Assembly: GCA_036555105.1 (NCBI GenBank)
Contig: DATBMA010000081.1
Coordinates: 1 to 59,606, forward strand
DNA from: DATBMA01 sp036555105
Lineage (GTDB): Bacteria > Actinomycetota > Acidimicrobiia > Spongiisociales > ZC4RG35
Direction: 5' to 3'
DNA: 59,606 bases
This document shows positions 33,645 through 42,839 of this stretch, one piece after another. The translations under genes and the position numbers were made by a program. The notes under the pieces are model-generated. The model saw only the letters and a program-made list of their open reading frames with translations. It was not told where the DNA came from and ran no database searches. Position 1 is the first letter of the stretch. Each line of letters starts with the position of its first letter.

Positions 33645-34274
33645 TCAGCCCCGCTCCCAGGGCCGGGCAGCAGTGGCGTCCTCCTCGGAAGCGGCAGTGC
33701 CTACGTCGGTTTCTGGCATCACCTCGCCGTCGTCGGGCTCGCCTTCTTCTTCAGCCTCGACATCGGCGTCATCAGTCTCTGCCGGATCCTCCGTTGCGGC
33801 GGTGACGGCGCCGGCAGAGGTGCCGGCAGCTTCTTCGGCCTCGGTCAACCGCTCCTCCACTCCGGTCAAGATCGAGCGAGCCTTCTCCCTGAGCAGGTTG
33901 ACCTCTCCACGGATCGACTCGATTTCGGCCAGCGCGGCCGCCTTCTCGGCATCCCGCATCGCCTGATACTCGGCAGCCTCGATCTTGGCATGCTCTTTGA
34001 TCTGCTTCGCCTCTTCCTTGGCTTCGTCCAGCATGTCGTCGGCGGACTTCTGTGCGGCCAGCAGGGCACGGGAGATCGCACGCTCCTCGTCCCCACGGGC
34101 CGAGACCTGACCCTCCAGCCCGGTGATGCGCTCCTGGGCGTCGCGCAGCCTCTGTTCGTATGAGCGCAGCGTCTCCACCACGTCGTCGAGGAAGTCGTCG
34201 ACTTCGTCCATGTGGTAGCCGCGCAAAGCCTGAGTGAAGGCTTTCTGCTCGACGTCTTGGGGAGTGAGGTTCAT
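33645..34274 (-). CDS. divIVA: DivIVA/Wag31 polar growth and septum scaffold
   Basis: 209 aa from ATG 34274 with GAGGAG about 5 nt upstream. N-terminal DivIVA membrane-binding motif (MNLTPQDVEQKAFTQALRGY with MDEVDDFLDDVVETL), then a long charged coiled coil (about 30-150) and a low-complexity, very acidic C-terminal tail (DDADVEAEEEGEPDDGE). It would bind curved membrane at poles and septa and recruit cell-wall synthesis. Last gene of the dcw-associated run, as in many actinobacteria. Confidence 0.92.
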   Translation of the reverse strand: MNLTPQDVEQKAFTQALRGYHMDEVDDFLDDVVETLRSYEQRLRDAQERITGLEGQVSARGDEERAISRALLAAQKSADDMLDEAKEEAKQIKEHAKIEAAEYQAMRDAEKAAALAEIESIRGEVNLLREKARSILTGVEERLTEAEEAAGTSAGAVTAATEDPAETDDADVEAEEEGEPDDGEVMPETDVGTAASEEDATAARPWERG

Positions 34275-34331
34275 GGGTCTCCTCGATCTCGATCGCACGA
34301 GCTTATGCGGGGCCCTGCTGCCCTCCAAGCA

Positions 34332-34598
34332 TCAGCACCAGCCCTGACGGATCATGAAGCTGCGAAGAAAGCTCAGGCCAAGGAGAAGGATGATGGGCGA
34401 GAGATCGAGCATGACCCCGCCTAGCCGGAGAGGAGGTATCAGCCGCCTCAACGGCAGGATCACCGGGTAGGTGATTCGATCCAGGAAAGTCGTGACCCGA
34501 GCGAGTGGATGGGTGGAGGGGATGCGCACCCAGGAGAGCACCACCCAAGCCAGGACCGCCAGCACATAGAGCTGGACGGCCCAGCAGAGGATGGCCAC
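34332..34598 (-). CDS. yggT: YggT-family membrane protein
   Basis: 88 aa with two or three hydrophobic segments and the YggT hallmark RITYPVILPLRRLIPP. GTG 34598 lies 3 nt after the sepF stop. Family members sit between sepF and divIVA in Gram-positive genomes and are thought to support division or osmotic adaptation; the mechanism is unknown. Confidence 0.88.
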   Translation of the reverse strand: MAILCWAVQLYVLAVLAWVVLSWVRIPSTHPLARVTTFLDRITYPVILPLRRLIPPLRLGGVMLDLSPIILLLGLSFLRSFMIRQGWC

Positions 34599-34601
34599 CT
34601 G

Positions 34602-35156
34602 TCAGTCTTCCTCGACCAGCTCGTATACCCCGAGACGTGACAGGCGACGCTTCTCGGCCTGACTCAGCAGCACCCGTGGCGGAAGCACCAGGACTACCCC
34701 CTCGGAAACCTTGCTCATCGTGCCATCGAGTGCGTAGATGAGCCCTGAGGAGAAGTCGATCACCCTGCGCACCAAGTCAGGTTGGGCCTGGCGCAGATCG
34801 AGCACCACGGGGACCCGGTCCCGAACCCGGTCGGCCAGCATTCGGGCGTCGCCGAACTCTTCCACCAGGAGGATGTCGGACTGCGCCTCTGCCGGCCGGA
34901 TGGGACGCACTGGGGCTGACTGCTCGATGGTGTCGGTGCGGTAGTTCGAAGAGCGGCTCGACGTCGGGGGCGGCTCCACCCTCCGGCCCTCCACCCTGGA
35001 TACCGGCTCTTCCTGACGGCGGTCACGTGAGCTCGACGGCTGGCGGACCGGGCGCGGGGGCGCCTCGCCCGGCTCTACCAGGTCATCCGCCTGGCCTCCT
35101 TGGTCCTCGTCCACCAGGCCCAGATAGAGGAGTGCTTTGTTGAAGAGTGACGCCAT
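34602..35156 (-). CDS. sepF: SepF, FtsZ membrane anchor
   Basis: 184 aa. An N-terminal amphipathic membrane-targeting segment (MASLFNKALLYLGLV) is followed by a disordered Pro/Arg/Ser-rich linker (about 25-90) and the SepF core (LVEEFGDARMLADRVRDRVPVVLDL ... RVIDFSSGLIYALDGTMSKV). It tethers FtsZ to the membrane in bacteria without FtsA; no ftsA is found in the cluster, in agreement. It must bind the unusually short FtsZ tail described below. Confidence 0.93.
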   Translation of the reverse strand: MASLFNKALLYLGLVDEDQGGQADDLVEPGEAPPRPVRQPSSSRDRRQEEPVSRVEGRRVEPPPTSSRSSNYRTDTIEQSAPVRPIRPAEAQSDILLVEEFGDARMLADRVRDRVPVVLDLRQAQPDLVRRVIDFSSGLIYALDGTMSKVSEGVVLVLPPRVLLSQAEKRRLSRLGVYELVEED

Positions 35157-35174
35157 CGCTGCCCACCTGTAGCT

Positions 35175-35819
35175 TCAGGCAAAGATAGCCCGTCCCACCC
35201 GTATCATCGTGGCTCCCTCTTCGACTGCTACCTCGAAGTCATCGGTCATCCCCATCGACAGCTCGGTAGCCGTCGGAAGCAACGATCGAAGCTCCGCTCC
35301 GAGCTCAGCCAGCCGCCGGAAGGGCGGTCGGGCCTCTTCGGGATCGGACACTTGAGGGGCCATCCCCATCAGCCCGCGGACCGTGAGGCCGAGCGCCTCC
35401 GCCTCGAGGGCTGCCTTCACCGTGGCGGCGGGATCAAACCCCTGACGAGTCGGATCGTCTGTCAAGTTGACCTGCACCAGCACCGGCGGCGGCAACCCCG
35501 GGCCTTTGATCCAAGCTGTCGCCAGCTCGATCCGATCCATGGAATGCAGCAGCGAGACCACCGGCCTCACCAGCCGCACCTTGTTGGTCTGGAGGTGGCC
35601 GATGAAGTGCCATTCGATGCCGACCCCCGCCTCGGCCGCCTTGGTCGAGAGCTCCTGCGCCCGATTCTCACCCCAGACGACGCAGCCGGACTCTCGGAGC
35701 GAGCCAAGCTGGTCGAGGGAGCGTCCCTTGGTCACGGCCACCAACTTCACCGCGGCAGGATCCCGGCCTGCCCGCCCGGCGGCGACGGCCACCCGCCCAA
35801 GCACCGACCCCAGGCTCAT
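35175..35819 (-). CDS. yggS: YggS/PROSC-family PLP-binding protein
   Basis: 214 aa pyridoxal-5'-phosphate homeostasis protein. PLP-binding Lys in VKLVAVTKGRS, conserved GENRAQEL and IEWHFIGHLQTNK, and SMGMTDDFEVAVEEGATMIRVG at the end (phosphate-binding loop). ATG 35819 is used because GGGAGAG is upstream; GTG 35849 would add ten residues and overlap pgeF by 11 nt, matching the usual family length slightly better. Between pgeF and sepF, the standard Gram-positive location. Confidence 0.88.
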   Translation of the reverse strand: MSLGSVLGRVAVAAGRAGRDPAAVKLVAVTKGRSLDQLGSLRESGCVVWGENRAQELSTKAAEAGVGIEWHFIGHLQTNKVRLVRPVVSLLHSMDRIELATAWIKGPGLPPPVLVQVNLTDDPTRQGFDPAATVKAALEAEALGLTVRGLMGMAPQVSDPEEARPPFRRLAELGAELRSLLPTATELSMGMTDDFEVAVEEGATMIRVGRAIFA

Positions 35820-35838
35820 CTGCCACTCTCCCACGACT

Positions 35839-36471
35839 TCATCCCTCACCCTCCCACCATGCCAACCCTGCCATCCGACTCGGGCTCCCGGTGCGCCGGT
35901 GCGAGAACGTGTCATCGTGATGGCGTGTGCAGTGATCGCTGCTCCAGACCTCGACTCCAGCGAGCTGTAACCGTGCCGCGGCGACCAAGTCGACTGAGGT
36001 CGTTCCCCAAGTGGTGGTGGACGCTGCGCCGGGGAACAAAGAAGCAACTTCCTCTCCGACCTCAAAGCAGCATGGCCCTATGGCCGGGCCGAGCCACGCC
36101 CGCTGCGGCGCGAGGCCGGCAGTCGACATCTCCTCGAGCAGCCGGCCCACCACCCCGGCCTGCATCCCGCGCCATCCTGCGTGGGCGACGCCAACCCCAT
36201 GGTCCCCACCGACCACCACTGCCAGGCAGTCTGCGGTGAAGACCGCCAGCGGCAAGCCTGCTCGGCGGGTGAACATTGCATCGGCCTCACCGGCCTTCCC
36301 TCCGGCGCTCACCTCCAAGACCACGGCCCCGTGGACCTGGCCAACCTCCGCCCAGCCTGACTCGATGCTGAGTGCAGTGCTGAATCGATGCCGCGCCTCA
36401 GGGTCGTCGCGCTGGTCGCCTTCGACCGCAAGGCTGAAGGCCGCGCCGGGTGACCCCGGCGGCCGGATCAT
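35839..36471 (-). CDS. pgeF: PgeF/YfiH-family (laccase-domain) protein
   Basis: 210 aa, slightly short at the N-terminus for the family. The metal/active-site set is present: His in GQVHGAVV, Cys in FTADCLAVV and His in VAHAGWRGM. Family members remove wrong amino acids from peptidoglycan precursors (L-Ser at position 1) and have purine nucleoside phosphorylase-like activity in some cases. It overlaps the ftsZ stop by 4 nt, fitting a cell-wall quality-control role next to division genes. Confidence 0.86.
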   Translation of the reverse strand: MIRPPGSPGAAFSLAVEGDQRDDPEARHRFSTALSIESGWAEVGQVHGAVVLEVSAGGKAGEADAMFTRRAGLPLAVFTADCLAVVVGGDHGVGVAHAGWRGMQAGVVGRLLEEMSTAGLAPQRAWLGPAIGPCCFEVGEEVASLFPGAASTTTWGTTSVDLVAAARLQLAGVEVWSSDHCTRHHDDTFSHRRTGSPSRMAGLAWWEGEG

Positions 36472-37487
36472 CCCTGGACGAAGGTGGGGATGTCGAGCTC
36501 GGAAGCCCGAGCGATGTTGCGCGGCCGCTTCCGCTCGAACCCGGCGGCGATCACCGTGACGCGCATCTCCTCACCGAGGTTGTCGTCGACAACGGCTCCA
36601 AAGATGATCTCGGCGTCCTCATCCGCATGCTCCGCGACGGTTTGGGCCGCCTTGGTCGCCTCGTGCAAGGTCATCGAGCTGGGACCGCCCACCATCAACA
36701 GCACCCCCCGCGCACCCTCCATCGAAGCTTCCAGCAACGGCGACGAGATCGCCCGCTGGGCGGCCTGTGCACCACGGTCGTCGCCGGTGCCCCGGCCGAT
36801 CCCCATTACCGCAGTGCCGGCATCGGCCATCACTGTCTTTACGTCGGCGAAGTCGACATTGATCAGACCCGGCTTGGTGATCAGGTCGGTAATGCCCTTG
36901 ACCCCGTTCATCAACACCTCGTCAGCCAGGGCGAAGGTCTCGGTGATCGGAGCCTTGGGATCGCCGACATCGAGCAGGCGATCGTTGGGGATCACAATCA
37001 GGGTGTCGACCGCGTCGCGCAGCGCTTCGATTCCTTCTTCTGCGTGCACTGCTCGCCGCCTGCCCTCGAAGCCAAAGGGCCGGGTCACCACCCCGACAGT
37101 GAGGGCGCCCAGATTGCGGGCCGCCTCGGCCACCACCGGCGCACCTCCGGTCCCGGTCCCGCCTCCCTCTCCGGCGGTGACGAACACCATGTCGGCTCCC
37201 TTCAACACCTCCTCCAGCTCCTGCCGATGGGCCTCGGCTGCCGCCCGGCCCACCTCCGGGTTGGCCCCGGCTCCCAGGCCCCTGGTCACATCCCGGCCGA
37301 TGTCGAGCTTCACGTCGGCGTCCGACATCAGCAGGGCCTGGGCATCGGTGTTGAGGGCGATGAACTCGACCCCCCTGATGCCGGCCTCGATCATCCGGTT
37401 CACAGCGTTGACGCCTCCGCCGCCGACACCGATGACTTTGATCACAGCCAGGTATCCGGTGGGTTGTGGAGCAGGGGTACGTGCCAC
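36468..37487 (-). CDS. ftsZ: FtsZ with almost no C-terminal linker
   Basis: 339 aa tubulin-like GTPase forming the Z ring. G-box GGGTGTGG (108-115), NTD box (ALNTDAQAL) and the synergy-loop region (INVDFADVKTVM) are intact. After the core ends (VTVIAAGF) only about 14 residues (318-331, Arg-rich) separate it from the conserved C-terminal peptide DIPTFVQG (332-339). Most FtsZ proteins have linkers of tens of residues or more. The stop codon is in frame and the tail peptide is present, so it is a real short linker rather than truncation. TTGGAGG lies upstream of the ATG. Confidence 0.96.
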   Translation of the reverse strand: MARTPAPQPTGYLAVIKVIGVGGGGVNAVNRMIEAGIRGVEFIALNTDAQALLMSDADVKLDIGRDVTRGLGAGANPEVGRAAAEAHRQELEEVLKGADMVFVTAGEGGGTGTGGAPVVAEAARNLGALTVGVVTRPFGFEGRRRAVHAEEGIEALRDAVDTLIVIPNDRLLDVGDPKAPITETFALADEVLMNGVKGITDLITKPGLINVDFADVKTVMADAGTAVMGIGRGTGDDRGAQAAQRAISSPLLEASMEGARGVLLMVGGPSSMTLHEATKAAQTVAEHADEDAEIIFGAVVDDNLGEEMRVTVIAAGFERKRPRNIARASELDIPTFVQG

Positions 37488-37520
37488 GGAAAGCCTCCAA
37501 GGTAAAAGGTGAAGTCGAGG

Positions 37521-37547
37521 TTTACACGTTCCCTGCAGGAACGTAAA
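37521..37547. promoter_or_regulatory. Imperfect palindrome between ftsQ and ftsZ
   Basis: TTTACACGTTCC and GGAACGTAAA arms around CTGCA form a near-perfect dyad in one of the few true intergenic gaps (63 nt) of the dcw cluster, just before the ftsZ ribosome-binding site. It could be an operator for a separate ftsZ promoter or an mRNA processing hairpin. There is no U-run, so it is not a standard terminator. Confidence 0.45.
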
Positions 37548-37550
37548 GCC

Positions 37551-38321
37551 TCAGCCTTCAGGCTCTACTTGAGGGTCAGTCGAAGCGTCCTCGGCTGCCG
37601 GTGGCATCAGAGCCGGGCGGGTCGGGGCCACCACCGTTATGACCGATCCCACGGGCGGGTCGGTGTTGACCAGCGCCGCCACCGCCCGGGCCTTGTCGCC
37701 CATCTCCACGGGACCGCCCAGCCGCACAGGGAAGCCCTTCACCTCGGCCCACAACTCACCATCCTGCTCGTAGGCCCTTGCGCCAGACGACACCGATGGG
37801 TCCAATGCTGCAAAGAACTCGAGAGCCCCTGCTCCGAGAGAGGTGTCGGCCGCGACCTCGAGTCGAGGCAGCGTGCCGTCGGGGGCCTCGGCCGGACTGA
37901 GAACCACTCCGTCGATTCCAACCCGGCTCCATACCCCGTCCACCTTGGCCCAGGCAAGGGGTAGTCGCTCCTCGATCAGGACCCACACGGTTTGCGGCCA
38001 CTCGACCTGGAGGGCGGCAGACATGATGCGGGGATCGGCTTCGAGCATCTCGGTCGCATGGGCTACGTCGACCTCCACCAGCGGGGTGCCAAGCCCGACC
38101 CCGGCCGCCGAGAGGATGTCTGCGACCGCCGGCGACTCCGATCCCTCGACCACAAGATGCTCCACCGAGAAGAACGGGCTGCGCATAGTCCATGCGATAG
38201 CGCCGGCGATCGCCAGCACGACGATGATCGTCAGCAGGCGGCGGAGGCGTCCACGAGCTCGCTGCTCGGCGACCGCCATTCGGCGGGCATCGAGGCGCGG
38301 GTCGATGTCGACGGCCATCAT
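37551..38321 (-). CDS. ftsQ: Cell division protein FtsQ/DivIB
   Basis: 256 aa. A short basic cytoplasmic tail, one membrane helix (LLTIIVVLAIAGAIAW, about 29-45), a POTRA domain (FFSVEHLVVEGSESPAVADI) and the beta domain (ERLPLAWAKVDGVWSRVGIDG) followed by a Pro/Glu-rich tail. It links FtsL and partner proteins in the divisome. ATGATG start overlaps the murB stop. Confidence 0.92.
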   Translation of the reverse strand: MMAVDIDPRLDARRMAVAEQRARGRLRRLLTIIVVLAIAGAIAWTMRSPFFSVEHLVVEGSESPAVADILSAAGVGLGTPLVEVDVAHATEMLEADPRIMSAALQVEWPQTVWVLIEERLPLAWAKVDGVWSRVGIDGVVLSPAEAPDGTLPRLEVAADTSLGAGALEFFAALDPSVSSGARAYEQDGELWAEVKGFPVRLGGPVEMGDKARAVAALVNTDPPVGSVITVVAPTRPALMPPAAEDASTDPQVEPEG

Positions 38322-39229
38322 GCCTCCTGCTCGAATTCACCGACGAACTGGATCTCGGGCTCGAGTGCGACCCCGGTGGCGTCCCTCACCCTGGCGGCGA
38401 CGGCGCCGACGAGACGGTAAACATCGGTAGCGGTGGCTCCCGGCATTGTCACGAAGAAGTTGGCGTGCTTGTCCGAGACCGCGGCTGCTCCAACTCGAAA
38501 TCCCTTGAGGCCGAGTTGGTCGATGATTCGTCCGGCCGCATCGCCTGGTGGATTCTTGAAGACCGAGCCTGCGTTGTAGGTTCCGCCGGGCTGGTGGTCC
38601 CTCCTCCATCTTGTGATCTCCCGCATCGCCACCTCTCCGGCGGCAGGATCGCCTGACGTCGATCGCAGCTCCGCCGCGGTCACGATGTGGTGGGGTTGAA
38701 CCGACGAGACCCGGTAGCCCATCTTCAGCTCCCCGGGCGAGAGCTGGGACCAGAGCCCTCCCGCCAAGTCGTAGACCTCGGCGCGGATTATCACGTCGGC
38801 CATCTCACGGCCAAAGCAGCCGGCGTTCTGCCTCACCGCTCCCCCCACGGTTCCCGGGATTCCCACCAGGAACTCGAGACCGAGGCGGCCTGCCTTGACG
38901 GCAGCCCGGGCCAGCTGAGGCAGCGAGACCGCGGCCGACGCCTTCACCTCGGGCTCAACCCGGTATTCGCCGAACCCGGCACCCAGCCGGACGACCACTC
39001 CCGGGAAGCCAAGGTCGGACACCACCAAGTTGGAGCCGCGGCCCATGACGAGCACCGGGAGCGGCTCTTCGGCGTAGGCCGCACTCAGGCTCGCCAGCTC
39101 CGAGCGGTCGGCTACTTCAAACCAGTAACGCGCCGGGCCCCCAAGCTTGTAGGTCGTGAAGCCGGCGAGCTCGACATCGGCCCGACCCGCTCCCGCCTCC
39201 ACCAGGCGGTCCCAGGCCCCCTCAGCCAT
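38318..39229 (-). CDS. murB: UDP-N-acetylenolpyruvoylglucosamine reductase
   Basis: 303 aa FAD enzyme giving UDP-MurNAc. FAD-binding VMGRGSNLVV and GIPGTVGGAVRQNAGC; catalytic Ser in YNAGSVFKNPPG; Glu in LEPEIQFVG at the C-terminus. The NAGSVFKNP form is that of type IIb MurB. ATG 39229 overlaps the murC stop by 8 nt. murC-murB-ftsQ order is standard. Confidence 0.94.
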   Translation of the reverse strand: MAEGAWDRLVEAGAGRADVELAGFTTYKLGGPARYWFEVADRSELASLSAAYAEEPLPVLVMGRGSNLVVSDLGFPGVVVRLGAGFGEYRVEPEVKASAAVSLPQLARAAVKAGRLGLEFLVGIPGTVGGAVRQNAGCFGREMADVIIRAEVYDLAGGLWSQLSPGELKMGYRVSSVQPHHIVTAAELRSTSGDPAAGEVAMREITRWRRDHQPGGTYNAGSVFKNPPGDAAGRIIDQLGLKGFRVGAAAVSDKHANFFVTMPGATATDVYRLVGAVAARVRDATGVALEPEIQFVGEFEQEA

Positions 39230-40610
39230 CCGTTCCCCCTCCCGCATCGAGCAGAGCCGCCAGCTCGGCCGGGACCGTCGTGATGTCACCGGCTCCCATG
39301 GTGAGGACGAGGTCCCCCGGCTCGACCCGGCTGGCCAGGTGGGCCGCCAGGTCGGCCAGATGCGGCACATACTCGACCACCGCACCGGCCCGGGTGGCCG
39401 CGTCCGCCACGAGCCTGCCCGTCACACCGGGAATCGGGGCCTCCCTGGCCCCATAGACGTCCGTGACCACCACCCGGTCAGCCGTTGCCAGCGACTCGCC
39501 GAAACGCGCGTGCAGCAGCTCGGTTCTGGTGTATAGGTGAGGCTGGAACACCGCCCACACCCGGCGATGCCCGGCGGTGCGGGCGGCGCCAATGGTGGCC
39601 TCGATCTCGGACGGATGATGGGCATAGTCGTCGATGAGCGTGACCCCTCCCACCTGGCCCCGATTCTCGAACCTGCGCTTCACTCCGTGAAAGGACGAGA
39701 GCCCTTCCGCGGCCGCGGCGACGTCGAACCCGAGCTCGGACAGCAGAGCCAGCGCCCCGGCTGCGTTGCGGGCAATGTGCACCCCAGGCCGGGGGACCCC
39801 CACATCGACATCCGCTCCCCTGCCTCGCAGGCGGAAGTGCACTGCATCCGGCTGCGACACGAGGTCGACGATGCGCCAGTCGGCAGCATGGTCGAACCCG
39901 AAGGTGAGGTGCCCGCCGATAGCAGCCAGCGATGCCGAGCCTGGGTCGTCCGCCCCGGCCAGGACCGGGCCCTCGACCTGTCCCGCCACCTGTTCGAAGG
40001 CGGCCTGCAGGAGCGCCGGAGTCTCAAAGTGATCCAGGTGCTCCGGCTCGATGTTGGTGACGATGAGTCCTTTCAGCCGGATCCGGTGGAACGTGCCGAA
40101 CGCCTCGTCGACTTCCAACACCAGCAGATCGTCCGCCCCGCGGTGACCGTTGGTGCCGAGATCCACCATCTCGCCCCCGATCACGAACGAAGGGTCGTGC
40201 CCCGCCGCACGCAGCCCGAGAGCCAGCATCGCTGCGCTGGTGGTCTTGCCGTGGGTGCCGGTGGGCCCGATCGTCGCCAGGTTGGTCGAGATCTCCTCGA
40301 GCAAGTCGGGCCGGTACCACACGGTGAGCCCGCGCCTGCGGCCTTCTTCGAGCTCAGGGTCGTCTGCTGGCACCGCAGAGGATGCGACCACCAGATCCAC
40401 GCCCTCGAGGCTGGCGGGCTGGTGCCCGGGCCAGACGTCGATCCCGAGATCGGCGAGGGCCTCCAGCTCGGCTCCTCCCCGCAGGTCGGAGCCGCTGACC
40501 ACGTAACCGGACTGATGCAGCAGCTTGCCGAGGGCCGACATGCCGGCTCCCGCTACGCCGACCAGGTGAACTCGGCGATAGCCGCCAACCGGGGCGAGGC
40601 CCTCAGCCAT
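39222..40610 (-). CDS. murC: UDP-N-acetylmuramate--L-alanine ligase
   Basis: 462 aa Mur ligase. N-terminal VHLVGVAGAGMSALG for UDP-MurNAc binding, P-loop GPTGTHGKTTSAAM, central NIEPEHLDHF and C-terminal DDYAHHPSEIEATI. Adds L-Ala, the first residue of the stem peptide. ATG 40610 overlaps the murG stop by 8 nt. Confidence 0.95.
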   Translation of the reverse strand: MAEGLAPVGGYRRVHLVGVAGAGMSALGKLLHQSGYVVSGSDLRGGAELEALADLGIDVWPGHQPASLEGVDLVVASSAVPADDPELEEGRRRGLTVWYRPDLLEEISTNLATIGPTGTHGKTTSAAMLALGLRAAGHDPSFVIGGEMVDLGTNGHRGADDLLVLEVDEAFGTFHRIRLKGLIVTNIEPEHLDHFETPALLQAAFEQVAGQVEGPVLAGADDPGSASLAAIGGHLTFGFDHAADWRIVDLVSQPDAVHFRLRGRGADVDVGVPRPGVHIARNAAGALALLSELGFDVAAAAEGLSSFHGVKRRFENRGQVGGVTLIDDYAHHPSEIEATIGAARTAGHRRVWAVFQPHLYTRTELLHARFGESLATADRVVVTDVYGAREAPIPGVTGRLVADAATRAGAVVEYVPHLADLAAHLASRVEPGDLVLTMGAGDITTVPAELAALLDAGGGTDG

Positions 40611-41676
40611 GGGCGGCAGCCATGAACTCTGCAATGGTGTCGGCCGCGGCGGGCTTGCCGAGAGATCGGGCGGCAGCGCTCATGCCCTCGAGGCCGGCCT
40701 CGTCGCTCAGCAGCCTGGCGATGGTTCCCGGCAGGGCCCGCAACTGATTCTCATGGATGACTTCGGCGGCGCCTGCAGCCCTGAGGGCGGCGGCATTGGC
40801 GGACTGGTGCTTGCCCGATCCGAACTCACCCGGCACCAGGATCGACGGAGTCGCGGTGGCGGTCAGCTCGGCGACGGCTCCTCCGGCCCTGGCCACCACC
40901 AGGTCGCAGGCCGCGTAGAAGCGCGCCATGTCCGGCTCGAACCCCACCACTTTCCACGGCACCCGAGAATCGAGCGCTGGCACATGCTCGAGGTTGCGCT
41001 CGCCCACCAAATGCAGGACCTGCATCCGGGGACCCTCCCATGAGGAGACCATCTGGAACACCGCCAGGTTGATCGCCCGCGACCCGAGGCTGCCCCCGAA
41101 CACGCCCAGGACCGGCGTGCCAGTCGCGAGACCGTAGCCCGCGAGTGCCGCCTCCCGGAGCTGGGGTCGGGAGAACTCGGCCAGCTCTGATCGGATGGGA
41201 TTGCCCACCCACTCCGCCGAGGGGAGGCGGCCGGTGCTCGGAAACGACCCGAAAACCTTGGTGGCGTTACGGGCGGCGTACCTGCTGGCCAGGCCGGCCT
41301 CGGCGTTCTGTTCAGACACGAAGAGGGCACACCGCTGGCGCCGGGCGGCCCGAGCAGCGGGGACAGACACGTACCCGCCCATGCAGAGCACCACTCCGGT
41401 CTCTCGTGCACGTAGCTCCTCGCCGATCGCGTCCGTGGCCTTAATCACCATCGCCGGCAGCGTGAGGTTCTTGGCAGTGGCCCGTCTCTCCAAGCCGCGC
41501 ACCTCGGTGGCGAAGAAGGGGAAGCCCGCCTCCGGATAGACCCTGGCCTCGAGGCGATCGCCCCCGATGAACAGGACGCGGCCTCGATCGACCCCGCGCT
41601 CTACCAGTGCCTCGCCTACCGCCAGTCCCGGAAAGACATGGCCTCCGGTGCCGGCGGCGGCAATTGCATAGCTCAC
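40603..41676 (-). CDS. murG: UDP-GlcNAc:lipid I transferase MurG
   Basis: 357 aa GT-B glycosyltransferase making lipid II at the inner membrane face. N-terminal AAAGTGGHVFPGLAVGEAL, acceptor loop GGYVSVPAA, donor region GGSLGSRAINLAV and VVARAGGAVAELTA. GTG start overlaps the ftsW stop (GTGA). Confidence 0.95.
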   Translation of the reverse strand: MSYAIAAAGTGGHVFPGLAVGEALVERGVDRGRVLFIGGDRLEARVYPEAGFPFFATEVRGLERRATAKNLTLPAMVIKATDAIGEELRARETGVVLCMGGYVSVPAARAARRQRCALFVSEQNAEAGLASRYAARNATKVFGSFPSTGRLPSAEWVGNPIRSELAEFSRPQLREAALAGYGLATGTPVLGVFGGSLGSRAINLAVFQMVSSWEGPRMQVLHLVGERNLEHVPALDSRVPWKVVGFEPDMARFYAACDLVVARAGGAVAELTATATPSILVPGEFGSGKHQSANAAALRAAGAAEVIHENQLRALPGTIARLLSDEAGLEGMSAAARSLGKPAAADTIAEFMAAAHG

Positions 41677-42839
41677 GCCGTCGACCTGTTGACACCTTGC
41701 TGGGCGATGTTGACCAGGATCCCGATGGCCGCCATCGTCGCAATGAGGGCAGTGCTCCCATAGGAGACGAACGGCAGCACGATTCCCGTGATCGGGATCA
41801 CGCCCAGTACCCCCCCGACATTGACCAGGGCTTGAAAGCTGATCCAGGCGGTGATGCCGGCCGCCACCATCCGCGAGAAACGATCGGGGGCGCGCGAAGA
41901 GATCGCCCAGCCGGTCAATGCAAGTGTCACGAAGAGGGCGATGACAACGAAACCGCCGAGCAGGCCGGTCTCCTCCCCGATGATGGCGAAGATGAAGTCG
42001 GTGTGGGCGTTGGGCAGGTAGTACCAGCGGGCCCGGCTGGCGCCGAGACCGACGCCGAACATCCCACCCGTACCCAGCGCCAGGTAGCCCTGGATCAGCT
42101 GATAACCGGCGCCAGCCGCGTCCTTCCAGGGATCGAGGAATCCGGTGATCCGGCTCACCCGGTAGTCGGCGGTCATTGCCAGGATGGCGGCTGCTCCTGC
42201 TGCGGCCCCCCCGCTGAAGGCGACGTAGCGGAGTGGGGCAGGGCTGGCGAGGAGTACGCCCAGTGCCGCCGCTCCCACCGTGATGGTCGTTCCCAGGTCG
42301 GGCTCGGCCATGATCAGAAGCGCCATGCCGCCTACGTAGAAGAGGACCGGTGCGAGGAAGTGGCCGAAGCTGTCGAGGAGCCCCACCTTCTTCTCCATCA
42401 TCACCGCCAGCGACAGGATGACAGCCAGCTTGGCGAGCTCAGATGGCTGGAAGCTGATCGGGCCGAGGTCGAGCCAACGCCGAGAGCCATTGCGAGAGTC
42501 CCCGATGAGCAGGACCAGGAAGAGGGCCCCCGCGGTGAGGAAGTAGAGAGGGACCGCAATACGCCGGTGGAAGCGGTAGGGGACGCGGGAGAGGACGATC
42601 ATCGTGACCGTGCCTATGCCGAGGCCGAGCAGCTGGCGCTTGAAGTAGTAGAAGCGATCCTGGGCATCTGTCAGCCCTCGGGTGGAAGAGGCGGAGAGGG
42701 TGGCGCCGAGCCCGATCACGAGCAGCACCACCGTCACCACCAGCACGGCCGTCGCCAGCCGGTTGTTGACCTGGGACGTCTCGTCGCGCAGACGGGCAGC
42801 CGCCCGGGCCTGGGCGATCGAGGTGACGTTTCCGGTCAT
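41673..42839 (-). CDS. ftsW: SEDS-family division glycosyltransferase FtsW
   Basis: 388 aa from ATG 42839, ten hydrophobic segments. Hallmarks: SRRWLDLGPISFQPSELAKL, EPDLGTTITVGA and the C-terminal VLPFVSYGSTALIATM. It polymerises lipid II with its cognate class B PBP, here FtsI of the same operon. Long cytoplasmic tails are absent. Overlaps murD by 4 nt (ATGA). Confidence 0.95.
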   Translation of the reverse strand: MTGNVTSIAQARAAARLRDETSQVNNRLATAVLVVTVVLLVIGLGATLSASSTRGLTDAQDRFYYFKRQLLGLGIGTVTMIVLSRVPYRFHRRIAVPLYFLTAGALFLVLLIGDSRNGSRRWLDLGPISFQPSELAKLAVILSLAVMMEKKVGLLDSFGHFLAPVLFYVGGMALLIMAEPDLGTTITVGAAALGVLLASPAPLRYVAFSGGAAAGAAAILAMTADYRVSRITGFLDPWKDAAGAGYQLIQGYLALGTGGMFGVGLGASRARWYYLPNAHTDFIFAIIGEETGLLGGFVVIALFVTLALTGWAISSRAPDRFSRMVAAGITAWISFQALVNVGGVLGVIPITGIVLPFVSYGSTALIATMAAIGILVNIAQQGVNRSTA

